NCBI RefSeq assembly: GCF_014905555.1 | Contig: NZ_BNGS01000005.1 | Coordinates: 248,001-312,000 of the forward strand | Length of the DNA stretch: 64,000 nt | Origin: Streptomyces sp. Y2F8-2 | GTDB lineage: Bacteria; Actinomycetota; Actinomycetes; Streptomycetales; Streptomycetaceae | Direction: 5' to 3' | Shown here: one piece after another, positions 8,809 to 16,029 of the stretch | Numbering within the stretch: the stretch's first letter is position 1 | Layout of the letters: each line of letters opens with the position of its first letter | Translations under genes and position numbers: made by a program | The notes under the pieces: model-generated | The model's database searches: none | What the model was told of the DNA's origin: nothing | The model's input: the letters and a program-made list of their open reading frames with translations, nothing else

Positions 8809-8840
8809 CCTGCTAGGCGAATAGCTATCCGCCTAGCAGG
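8809..8840. promoter_or_regulatory. Nested palindrome between the two DNA-binding genes: operator or centromere candidate
   Basis: A perfect 11-bp inverted repeat, CCTGCTAGGCG (8809-8819) and CGCCTAGCAGG (8830-8840), encloses AATAGCTATC, whose middle ATAGCTAT is itself a palindrome. Just upstream CTATTCCAATAG (8798-8809) is another small inverted repeat using the same AATAG/CTATT half-sites. It sits 76 bases after one DNA-binding gene and 20 bases before the next, so autoregulation or a parS-like centromere is likely. It could also act as a terminator for the upstream gene. Confidence 0.55.
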
Positions 8841-8859
8841 GCCGACCGGAGCAGCTCTC

Positions 8860-9171
8860 GTGCCTGATCACTCCCCCTACGCCCGCCGACTGCGTGAGAT
8901 CGCCGACGCGCTCGACGCCGAGCCCCATTCAACCGACGACGCTCTTACGCCGCACCCGGACACTCTGGAAGTCGTCAGCAACCGGCACACCAAGCGCGGC
9001 CAGCTCAACTACGCCGTCCCAGAAGTTCTCCAGCTTCAGCGTCGGATTCGCCGCTACAACGCCGACACGGATGTGCCGCACGGGGACATCGTGGCTCTTG
9101 CCCTCGACACATGGCTCCGTGCTAAGGGCTATCCACCCGACCTTCGGCCGCCAGAGACTGAAGCGATCTGA
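8860..9171 (+). CDS. Small DNA-binding protein paralogous to the ParB-like C-terminus
   Basis: 103 residues from a GTG start with GGAGCAG upstream. An N-terminal helix (ARRLREIADALDAEP) is followed by a domain at about 47-92 (YAVPEVLQLQRRIRRYNADT, then VPHGDIVALALDTWLRAKGY). This matches the end of the 7875-8732 product, without its long linker. It may be a minimal centromere-binding protein or a repressor acting at the palindrome 20 bases upstream of its own start. No formal family name can be given from sequence inspection. Confidence 0.55.
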   Translation: MPDHSPYARRLREIADALDAEPHSTDDALTPHPDTLEVVSNRHTKRGQLNYAVPEVLQLQRRIRRYNADTDVPHGDIVALALDTWLRAKGYPPDLRPPETEAI

Positions 9172-9319
9172 ACCGTTGGGCTCGAAAACTGCCTGGGAGC
9201 TTCCGAAGGGACTGCCAGGCCCCACTCTTCGTTTCGGCCTGTTGTGCTCGAAGGTCAGGCCGGCTCCAGCCCGCCAAGGATCTGATGGATGAACAGTTGA
9301 TCCCTCTTGCTCCTTCTGC

Positions 9320-9514
9320 TTATTTGGCTTCGTCATGGGGGTCTTCGGCAAGATGCCCGTGGTGGCGGTACACCATTTCGTCGGGGTGACGTGTCACCCT
9401 GGCCAGCCGCCAGGCCGCGTCGTACGACATGCATCCGCGTTCCTGAGCGCGTAGACGCAGGGCCAGGAGGCTGGTTGCCGGGTCTAGCAGCCAGCGCAGG
9501 GCGGATATCTTCAT
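9320..9514 (-). CDS. Small protein of unknown function, last gene of the cyclase operon
   Basis: 64 residues, starting MKISALRWLLDPATSLLALR and ending HLAEDPHDEAK. Its ATG overlaps the stop of the preceding gene (ATGA, 9511-9514), so it is almost certainly translated by coupling. The first 20 residues are amphipathic to hydrophobic; the middle (SYDAAWRLARVTRHPDEMVYRHH) is rich in histidine and arginine. No family recognised. Its conserved linkage to the NTPase-cyclase operon elsewhere would be needed to give it a role. Confidence 0.5.
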   Translation of the reverse strand: MKISALRWLLDPATSLLALRLRAQERGCMSYDAAWRLARVTRHPDEMVYRHHGHLAEDPHDEAK

Positions 9515-10305
9515 AGGCCCACGCCCGTCTCGGCGGCCTGGTCTCGCTTGTCCTCTTTGGCGCCGCTTTCTGCTGGCTGAGCAGCGGCAGCCGACTCCTC
9601 CGCTGGCAGCCAGGGAACAGCGTCGGCCCACCCCATCTGTTCAAAGACGGTGCGCACGGTGGCGGTGAAGCGTGCATGCTGTCCCGGGTCGGCCCCCAGC
9701 TTCTCCCAGACGTAAAGGAGTAGCCGGGCGATTCGTTCGGCCTTCGTGTGTGTGTCGTCAGCCGCTCCGACCAGCGGGAGCACTTTCTCCCGGAACGCGT
9801 CCCAGTCAAGACCGTTCAGGTCGTCAAGGTGCCGTTCGAGCCACCAGGTGCGCGCGGCATCTGGCTTGGTCAGAACGGTTGCTGTGAACCGCTCTCGTCG
9901 TTCCTGCTCCTGTCTGAGTTCAAGCGTTACCTGCCGCACGGCATCCTGGAACGTCTGGGCCCGGGCTGCATCCGGCTCGCTGAGCCTTAGGGTGATGCGT
10001 GCCCTCAGCCAGAGGCCAGGGCGGTCGTGGACGGCGTGCCACTGAGCCACTGCCAGGGTGAGTTTGCCTTGAGCGGTGTCGAGCTGTTCGGGCAGATGAG
10101 CCGTGGTGATGCCGCGCCCGGCAGCGTCCAAGGCCAGCCGGGCGGCGGCTCGGACGGCGGCGGCGCCGCTCGCCTTGATGGGGGCCGCCGCCCGGTAGGC
10201 GAGCGTGCCGCTGGCGTTGAATCGGATGCCGGGCAGAGATGTGGGCCATTGGCACCGGATCCGGCTGTACCGCCGGCTCCACCACGGGCCGGGTCCTGGC
10301 TTCAC
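9511..10305 (-). CDS. Unknown protein following the NTPase; possible SPFH-like helical core
   Basis: 264 residues from a GTG that overlaps the NTPase stop (GTGA, 10302-10305). A beta-rich first third (RFNASGTLAYRAAAPIKASG) is followed by long helices (AVRAAARLALDAAGRG, LRARITLRLSEP, VTLELRQEQERRERFTATVL). It ends with a charged Ala/Glu/Lys tail. The beta part followed by a coiled-coil-like segment recalls SPFH/band-7 proteins in bacterial conflict systems, but this is only an impression. There is no signal peptide or membrane segment. Position implies that it works with the NTPase and cyclase. Confidence 0.5.
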   Translation of the reverse strand: MKPGPGPWWSRRYSRIRCQWPTSLPGIRFNASGTLAYRAAAPIKASGAAAVRAAARLALDAAGRGITTAHLPEQLDTAQGKLTLAVAQWHAVHDRPGLWLRARITLRLSEPDAARAQTFQDAVRQVTLELRQEQERRERFTATVLTKPDAARTWWLERHLDDLNGLDWDAFREKVLPLVGAADDTHTKAERIARLLLYVWEKLGADPGQHARFTATVRTVFEQMGWADAVPWLPAEESAAAAQPAESGAKEDKRDQAAETGVGL

Positions 10306-12350
10306 TGAGCCGATGCCTCCCGGGACGCAAGGTCTCGGTGGGCGGCCTGTTCGAGTACCTGCTGCCAGAACGGGTGGAGGGTGGACGTTTCGGCCACCAT
10401 GAGCCGTCCGAGGCCGGAGCGAAGGCGCGGCGGAGTGAAGATGTCCGCAAGAAGGTCCAGGACCGCTTCCCTGCGATCCGCGTCTTCTTCGAAGCGCTCC
10501 CGCCAGCGCGCGAGGTGCGCTTCGGTCGCGTTAGTAGCGTCGTCCGTGGCCAGCAGTGCCTGCCATGCCCAGACGAATCGCTGCCTGGCCTCTGGCTTCT
10601 GGGCATCATCGAGGATCAGGTCTGTTCCCACGTCGCTTGAGACGAGTGCCAGGAAAGCTCCCAGGGTCTGCCGGCGCAGCCTGTCCTCGCTTTCGAGTCC
10701 TGTGTGGCTGAGCCATTGGTCGACGGCTTTGCGGACCTCGTTCGGTCGCTGGCGGGCAAGCTCTTCGAAGGCGTGGATCAACGCAGGTGTACCGAAGGCC
10801 TTGTGGCCTGCCGCTTTGCCCAGCCGTGTCAGGGCAAGGGCCGGTTGTTCGACTCCCCACCTGCCGGCGCAGATCTCGACGACCAGATCGACCCGGTCTG
10901 TCGACGGCTTGGTCGTGTCCACCCATTGACGCAGGCGGTCCCTGACGTAGCGGCCGAGTTCGGCGTCGCCGGCAGCGGTGGTGAGGGTTTCTACCGCCAG
11001 AGTGCGGCGAGTACCGGCGAGGCCGTTGGCCAAGCCGTCCAGGATGGCCCTGTCGTGGCGGTGCACCGCCAGCCGGAGCAGTGCGCGAGTGACCAGCCGC
11101 GCATCTTCTTCGGGGATGCCGCGGTCCGCGGCAACGTCGGTGGCCCACTTGCGTAGCAGCTCGTGCTGCGTGGGGAACTCATCCCACAGGTGTCGCAGGA
11201 GAGCCTCCGGCAGTCCCTGTTTGGTCTTGTCGTGGTAGGCCCGGTCGCCGTCTCGGGAGATCTGTGCGGCCTCCAGTCTGCGCGATGTGGTGGCGTCGGT
11301 GAGGACGTGGGCGGCATCGCGCGAGACATTGAGTCGGGTGAGCAGATCGTCGGCTGCCTTGATGACGGAGCTGCGCTGCCCACCGTGCAGCAGGGCGCCC
11401 GCCCACACCGTGACCCGGGTGGACAGCAGTGTCGGGTCGCTGTCCTTTTTCGGGTCTTTGCTGAGCAGATCCTCGACCGTGGTGTGCCAGTCGCCGAACT
11501 CATCGACGAGGGCTGAGACGGCATCCTCATCGGGTGCGCTATTGACAAGGCGCGCCAGGCGGCGTGCCTCGCGTGCAGACGGGTTGGCGGACCAGATGGC
11601 GGTGAACTCCGCGCGGTTCAGCCAAGCCAGGCGCTCCATGCGCTGAAGTGCCTTCAGCTCGGATTCCACCAGGCGGCGCGCGTCGGGAGACTCCAGCGGG
11701 ATGGTGAAGGCGAGGGTGGGCTCCGCCCAATGGCCGTACCAATCCGCTGGCGTGGCCAGTACGACGAGGAAGGAGCCGCGTTCCCGCAGCTGCGCTCCCA
11801 GCGTGGCCAGGTCCTCGCCGAACCGGTCGGCCGGCGGCTCGGGGATGTCGGAGAGGTCGAGGATGTACCCGGCGTGCCAGCCCTTCGGCAGCGGATTGGT
11901 CGACGGCTTGGACCACTCAGGTTCAAGGTCGAAGAGAGTCAGCCGGGCGTCCCCCGCGGCGCGTAGCAGCTTCACAGCAGCTGTTCGCCGACCGCTTCCC
12001 GGCGGGGCGCAGAGTACGACAATGCCGCATTCGTCCAAACGCTTGGTGGCGTGTGCCCACTGGGGTGCGTTTCGCGGCGGGATGAACCTGCCGTCTTCGC
12101 TCGCCGCGAGGGCAGGGTCGGTGCCGGTGATGGGAACTGGGAGGACTTGGTCGCCGTTCAGGTGCACGTTGAACGCCTGGATGCCGCCCTCACCGTACTG
12201 GTTGAAGTTGACGGGCTCCGATTGTGCGGCGCCGTTCGGCTGGCCGGTGGCTACCGGTGGTGTTGCCGGATGAGCTTGCGACTCGGTCGGCTCGGTCTGT
12301 GCCGGGCCTGGCTGCGTGCCGAGGTGTGGTGCGTGCTCCGGGTCAGTCAT
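10302..12350 (-). CDS. Large P-loop NTPase-like protein with altered Walker A, signalling partner of the cyclase
   Basis: 682 residues. The ATG at 12350 overlaps the cyclase stop (ATGA) and has GGGGACAGGG upstream; the frame is open further left. A disordered N-terminus (1-45) leads to the motif VNFNQYGEGGIQAFN at 47-61, then DGRFIPPR. The nucleotide-binding core follows: VVLCAPPGSGRRT at about 111-123. This aligns with GPPGTGKTT but has Arg where the catalytic Lys should be. A long all-helical C-terminus (about 300-680) resembles the repeat or superstructure region of STAND-type sensors. I infer a regulatory NTPase in a defence operon. ATP hydrolysis is doubtful because of the altered P-loop. 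Confidence 0.6.
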   Translation of the reverse strand: MTDPEHAPHLGTQPGPAQTEPTESQAHPATPPVATGQPNGAAQSEPVNFNQYGEGGIQAFNVHLNGDQVLPVPITGTDPALAASEDGRFIPPRNAPQWAHATKRLDECGIVVLCAPPGSGRRTAAVKLLRAAGDARLTLFDLEPEWSKPSTNPLPKGWHAGYILDLSDIPEPPADRFGEDLATLGAQLRERGSFLVVLATPADWYGHWAEPTLAFTIPLESPDARRLVESELKALQRMERLAWLNRAEFTAIWSANPSAREARRLARLVNSAPDEDAVSALVDEFGDWHTTVEDLLSKDPKKDSDPTLLSTRVTVWAGALLHGGQRSSVIKAADDLLTRLNVSRDAAHVLTDATTSRRLEAAQISRDGDRAYHDKTKQGLPEALLRHLWDEFPTQHELLRKWATDVAADRGIPEEDARLVTRALLRLAVHRHDRAILDGLANGLAGTRRTLAVETLTTAAGDAELGRYVRDRLRQWVDTTKPSTDRVDLVVEICAGRWGVEQPALALTRLGKAAGHKAFGTPALIHAFEELARQRPNEVRKAVDQWLSHTGLESEDRLRRQTLGAFLALVSSDVGTDLILDDAQKPEARQRFVWAWQALLATDDATNATEAHLARWRERFEEDADRREAVLDLLADIFTPPRLRSGLGRLMVAETSTLHPFWQQVLEQAAHRDLASREASAQ

Positions 12351-13138
12351 CCCTGTCCCCTTCCGGCGCCGTAGTGGTTGTAGGCCTGGACGCCGTCGGG
12401 GCCGTACTGGCTGAAAGTCACCGCGCCAGGTGCCGCAGGCGCCGACTGAGGTGAACACGCGGATGTGGGAACCTTCGTCGGCTTTCGGTCCGGTTCGGTG
12501 GTACCGGGCCGCTCGAAGATGTCTGGGTCCGCGAGCCCCCAGTCGAATCCGGGAATGTGCACCCAGGCCGACTGCTGGAACTTCTTCACCTTCACCAGGT
12601 GTCGGACGAACTGGTCAGGCAGGACGTCGCCGTTGACGCAGCCGCTTTCGAAGACGTCCTCGTACACTCGCTGCGAGATGATCACTGCGGTGTTGGTGAT
12701 TTCCGGGTTCGCGCGGTTGAGCAGGCCCCGCAGCGCGTCGTCGTCCAAGAGCCGGTGGGTGTGCACCATCGGCACGCCAAGTCCGCTGGGCGGCAGGGGG
12801 CCCACGTGAATGCTGACCCTCAATTGCAGAGGCACACCCGCGGGGGCCTCGGCACGTCGGCGTGAAAGCGCGTGCCGGAGCGCGTCGGGGAAGCAGCCCA
12901 CCAGTGCAGGCAGAACCTCCGGGTCCATGCCGGCGACGTAGCCGTCGCCGGTGTGCTGGCCGAACATCCGCCGCTCCCAGTGAGCGCTCACGTTGCTGAC
13001 GCTGAGCGCCTGCGCCAGCAACGGCGGGATATCGGCGTTCACCTGCTGCATGCCCTTGCTGTCCAGCGCACTGAAGTTCCGGGCGTCGACGGCCAGGACA
13101 GCCCGGTAGGGCCACAACGGCTCCCAAGACGGCAACAC
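12347..13138 (-). CDS. pycC: Class III nucleotidyl cyclase (Pycsar PycC-like)
   Basis: 263 residues from GTG 13138, chosen because GAGAGGAG lies six bases upstream; an in-frame ATG at 13225 has no such site. The catalytic domain shows AVDARNF (metal Asp near 18), a second metal motif TGDGYVAG (Asp near 65), LRVSIHVG and a HTHRLLDDDALR dimer-arm-like segment. These are the landmarks of adenylate/guanylate cyclases and of the cUMP/cCMP-making Pycsar cyclases. The C-terminus ends with the motif VTFSQYGPDGVQAYN (240-254), shared with the downstream NTPase. Linkage to a Pycsar effector 840 bases upstream makes antiphage signalling likely. Which base it cyclises cannot be read from sequence alone. 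Confidence 0.72.
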   Translation of the reverse strand: MLPSWEPLWPYRAVLAVDARNFSALDSKGMQQVNADIPPLLAQALSVSNVSAHWERRMFGQHTGDGYVAGMDPEVLPALVGCFPDALRHALSRRRAEAPAGVPLQLRVSIHVGPLPPSGLGVPMVHTHRLLDDDALRGLLNRANPEITNTAVIISQRVYEDVFESGCVNGDVLPDQFVRHLVKVKKFQQSAWVHIPGFDWGLADPDIFERPGTTEPDRKPTKVPTSACSPQSAPAAPGAVTFSQYGPDGVQAYNHYGAGRGQG

Positions 13139-13249
13139 GTACCGCTCCTCTCGTCGCGTGTGTTTCACCGCGAATGACGGCGAAGGCCACCCTCGTGGAG
13201 AGGCAGGGACGAAAGGGTCCAGCATTGGACGGTACGGGCGTGCGATGAG

Positions 13250-13954
13250 TCACATAGCGGGCACGGCGTCCTCTCTGCCTTTCACACCACAAAGCTCTTC
13301 GCCCCGGGCGACTGCCCTGAGGCGGGCCACGTCTGTGATGATCAGACGCCGACGACCGAGGGTGAGGATGCCGGCTGACTGGAGTTGGCCCAGGGCTGCG
13401 AGTGCGGACGAACGGCGCATGGCCGCCATGGTGGCTAGCTCGGTGCGAGGCATGCCTAGTTCCACGAGCAGACCCGCCTCTCCCTGGGGGTGGCCGACTT
13501 CTTCCGCGAGGTGACTCACAACTCGTGCCACGCGTCCCGTAGGGGGCAGGTGCACCAGGTCTGCCCGTAGGCGTTCGTGGCTGTTGAGCCGTTCCACGGT
13601 CAGCTGGTAAACGACCGTCTCCAGACGATGCCGCTCCATGTAGCCCCGGAAGGCGTGAGCGGGCAGCACGACTCCGGTGCAGCGGCGCGCCGCGGTAACG
13701 GTGGCTGAGCGTGGACGGCCGAGTAAGGCGCCCATTTCCCCGAGGACTTCGCCCGGTCCGCGCAACGTCAGTGTCAGTTCGTCGCCGCTTTCGTTGCTCT
13801 GCACGACCTTCACCAGACCGTCGACCAATGCGATCACGCAGTCGGGCGACTCGCCTTGCGCGAGGAGCACGGAGTTGGATGGATAGGTCCGCCAACGTCC
13901 GCGGTCGACCAGGTCACGCCAGACGTTGACAGATACCAGTGAGCGGAAGTTCAT
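13250..13954 (-). CDS. Crp/Fnr-family cyclic-nucleotide-binding regulator
   Basis: 234 residues with GGAGGG upstream of ATG 13954. The N-terminal cyclic-nucleotide-binding barrel includes the phosphate-binding cassette GEVLGEMGALLGRPRSATV. Glu73 and Arg82 occupy the positions that contact ribose and phosphate in Crp, so real cNMP binding is plausible. A dimer helix follows (TVERLNSHERLRADLV), then a winged HTH (MPRTELATMAAMRRSSALAA, about 168-187). It lies between the Pycsar-like effector and the cyclase in one operon, so the cyclase product may also act as a transcriptional signal. Confidence 0.82.
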   Translation of the reverse strand: MNFRSLVSVNVWRDLVDRGRWRTYPSNSVLLAQGESPDCVIALVDGLVKVVQSNESGDELTLTLRGPGEVLGEMGALLGRPRSATVTAARRCTGVVLPAHAFRGYMERHRLETVVYQLTVERLNSHERLRADLVHLPPTGRVARVVSHLAEEVGHPQGEAGLLVELGMPRTELATMAAMRRSSALAALGQLQSAGILTLGRRRLIITDVARLRAVARGEELCGVKGREDAVPAM

Positions 13955-13974
13955 CGCGGTGCCCTCCTAGTGCC

Positions 13975-14469
13975 TCATCCGACGACGGTCGCCAGGCCGA
14001 AGGCGGCACAGCCCGCCACCCCCAACATCAGCGACCACTGCACCCGGCGGTGCTTGGTCCAAGCGATCTCGCTCATCACCACCACCTGCCGGGACAACGA
14101 CGGCAGCGGGTCCTTGTCCCGAAGCGCCGCTTCCAGCACTTCCGGGTCCAGGTGCCGTACATGTCCGAAGTACAGAAAGTCGTCGTCGACCTCCGGACCT
14201 CGCCGCTCCTTGCGGAGGTTGGGCGAGATTGCCCAGGCCGCACAGCTGACTCCGCCCACCATGAGCAGGACACCAATCCACAACAACAGCCCTGGCACGG
14301 TGGAGTCGAGATCGCCAGCCACTCGCTTAGAACTCGCCAGCAGACCCAAGACAGCCAGCGCCGTGGACTGCATCGTCAGAGCAAACGACGCCTTCGAATC
14401 AGCCTTGGCTGTCCAATCCGCAACAGCTGCCTGAATACGCCACGCGGTCTCCGTCGGCTCAACTGCCAT
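13975..14469 (-). CDS. pycTM: Pycsar-type membrane effector (PycTM-like)
   Basis: 164 residues starting at ATG 14469 with GGGGGAT upstream. The N-terminal helix carries WTAKADSKASFAL, matching the W-x3-AD-x-KA signature of the family. Hydrophobic helices are at about 27-45, 60-82 and 143-164. Between the second and third is a cytosolic loop with DDFLYFGHVRHL and SLSRQVVVMSEIAWTKHRR. This is the pattern of the Pycsar effector family, in which binding of cUMP or cCMP leads to membrane damage and abortive infection. It is the first gene of the operon and ends 20 bases before the Crp gene. Confidence 0.78.
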   Translation of the reverse strand: MAVEPTETAWRIQAAVADWTAKADSKASFALTMQSTALAVLGLLASSKRVAGDLDSTVPGLLLWIGVLLMVGGVSCAAWAISPNLRKERRGPEVDDDFLYFGHVRHLDPEVLEAALRDKDPLPSLSRQVVVMSEIAWTKHRRVQWSLMLGVAGCAAFGLATVVG

Positions 14470-14860
14470 CAAGCCATCCCCCTAACTGCCACCCAGGCGT
14501 CCACTCACCGGTCCCGGGCTGAAGCCTGAACACAGCAACCAGGCGGAAAACCTACTTATGGCACTTTGACCGAGAACGGGCACCCATCGGCCTGGACCGC
14601 GAGACTCAGGTCCCCGTCTCAACTCGTCACACTTCAGCCGCCACCCGCTCCCGGCGGGGTGACAGCACGCTAGGAGCCTGCCGAGCACTCCCGGCTCAAG
14701 CCTTCTGGACGCCAAGACTTCAAGACGAGAACTGCAGGGCGGCAGACCCAAAGGAGCTCGGAAGCAAAGAGAAGGGAACCGCTGCGCCAGATGACAGCGT
14801 GTCGCGTTCGTCGACCGCGCCTCTACCCCGCACCGCACCGACCTGAGGTGCCGATCGACT
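14470..14860. other. Intergenic region upstream of the cyclase operon
   Basis: 391 bases between the first gene of the operon (leftward from 14469) and the stop of the 15532 gene. The operon promoter must lie here or further upstream. I see no clear -35/-10 pair, no strong hairpin and no ORF with coding character. Confidence 0.4.
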
Positions 14861-15532
14861 TCAGCTCCCGTCCTCCGCACGCTCCTTCTCCCGCAGGTAC
14901 TCCTCCACGACGTCCGGATGGCGCCGCATGGCAGCTTTCAGTTGGCTTCTCCGATACCGGGCTCGTCCTTCTTCGACTCTCTGTTCCCAGCCAACGTGTG
15001 CATCGACGAGCCGCTCATTGATCAGAAATTCGATGACGTCCTCAATGCACGGTCGGAAACGCTTACCTCCGACTGGGATATGCAGTTTGTCGAGAGTGCG
15101 CTTCTGGTCATCCTTGCCGTTCAACGCCTCCAGAGCTGGCGACGTACCGTAGACCTGAACGTGCGCGCTGGTGTATCTGTCCTTTTCGCGCTCGTAGTCA
15201 AAGTGACAGAGACACGACTCCAAGCCCTGGTCAGCAAAAATGGCACAATACGACGAATGTACTGTCAGAAACGATCCCTCATCGTCGAGACGCAACTGAA
15301 AAGACAGACTCATCCAAGCGCGAGGGTTCTTGTTGTCGACACGCAGCGGAAAGGCTTGAGGTTGGGTCGGGTTACTGCGGGACAGGCCGTGGCCAAGAGT
15401 GAAAACGGGGCCAACCCCGGACCGAGGACGGAGCACGGCCGCAATGCGTACGTGCTGACACACAGTCCCGTTGAGTGTCTTCTGTAACTCCTGAGCAAAT
15501 GCACGAGCCTGTCGCTCAAGCTCAGAGGTCAA
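14861..15532 (-). CDS. Unknown protein, possible toxin of a two-gene module
   Basis: 223 residues from a TTG start overlapping the end of the 15737 gene by 11 bases. The protein mixes strands (TVCQHVRIAAVLRPRSG, MSLSFQLRLDDEGSFLTVHS) with a highly charged helical C-terminus (RVEEGRARYRRSQLKAAMRR, then EEYLREKERAEDG). It has no membrane segment and no catalytic motif I recognise. The GC content is noticeably lower than in neighbouring genes. The small acidic protein encoded just upstream and the overlap suggest a toxin-antitoxin-type pair, but the family is unknown to me. Confidence 0.5.
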   Translation of the reverse strand: MTSELERQARAFAQELQKTLNGTVCQHVRIAAVLRPRSGVGPVFTLGHGLSRSNPTQPQAFPLRVDNKNPRAWMSLSFQLRLDDEGSFLTVHSSYCAIFADQGLESCLCHFDYEREKDRYTSAHVQVYGTSPALEALNGKDDQKRTLDKLHIPVGGKRFRPCIEDVIEFLINERLVDAHVGWEQRVEEGRARYRRSQLKAAMRRHPDVVEEYLREKERAEDGS

Positions 15533-15737
15533 CCGTGCCGCCGATCGACACCCAGAGCGCGTGGGCCTGTGCGGACGTGAAGTAACCGCTGCGCGCCTGC
15601 TCCTCGAGCTGAGCGTACGTCATGCCAAGCTCATCTAACGCGCGCTGCGCCGCAGCCTGGTACTCCTCATCAGAAACCACGATCACAACGTCGTCATCAT
15701 GATCTGTTTGCCACTGCTCGTTGATCGTCACACTCAT
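15522..15737 (-). CDS. Small acidic protein, possible antitoxin
   Basis: 71 residues starting at ATG 15737 with a GGGGGG stretch upstream. The N-terminus is strongly acidic (QWQTDHDDDVVIVVSDEEYQ). The C-terminal helix-rich part (ALDELGMTYAQLEEQARSGY, then FTSAQAHALWVSIGG) resembles a segment common in small actinobacterial proteins encoded beside larger partners. Its last 11 coding bases overlap the start of the downstream gene, indicating coupled synthesis. The antitoxin role is inferred only from size, charge and order. Confidence 0.5.
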   Translation of the reverse strand: MSVTINEQWQTDHDDDVVIVVSDEEYQAAAQRALDELGMTYAQLEEQARSGYFTSAQAHALWVSIGGTVDL

Positions 15738-16029
15738 CGCGTACCCCCCAAGGCTGCGTCTGGCTCTGCCAGTGTGCTCCAAGGCACTGACAGCATCCCG
15801 TATTCAAGACCTCGCCGACAGTGACATACCCCGATTGGTGGAACTGTTACCAGCCATCTCGACAACCGAAGGTGAACCATGCCCCCTCCCCCTTACGCGC
15901 AGCATATGAGCCCGGTTCACAGCGCGCCCGCATCAGTTGGCGGTGGATGACTCCAGCCTGCGGCCGCCAGCGGTCGCGGCGATGGCCGATCCGACCATCC
16001 GCCGCTCCAGCGGCATGGCCGCCAGCGCG

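Noticed and set aside
9172..9319. Terminator between the converging partition and cyclase operons
   Set aside because: Only a 6-bp GCCTGG/CCAGGC pair 18 bases apart is visible; too weak to call.
12347..13225. Longer cyclase start at ATG 13225
   Set aside because: No ribosome-binding site, and the extra 29 residues have no cyclase similarity; GTG 13138 has GAGAGGAG at the right distance.
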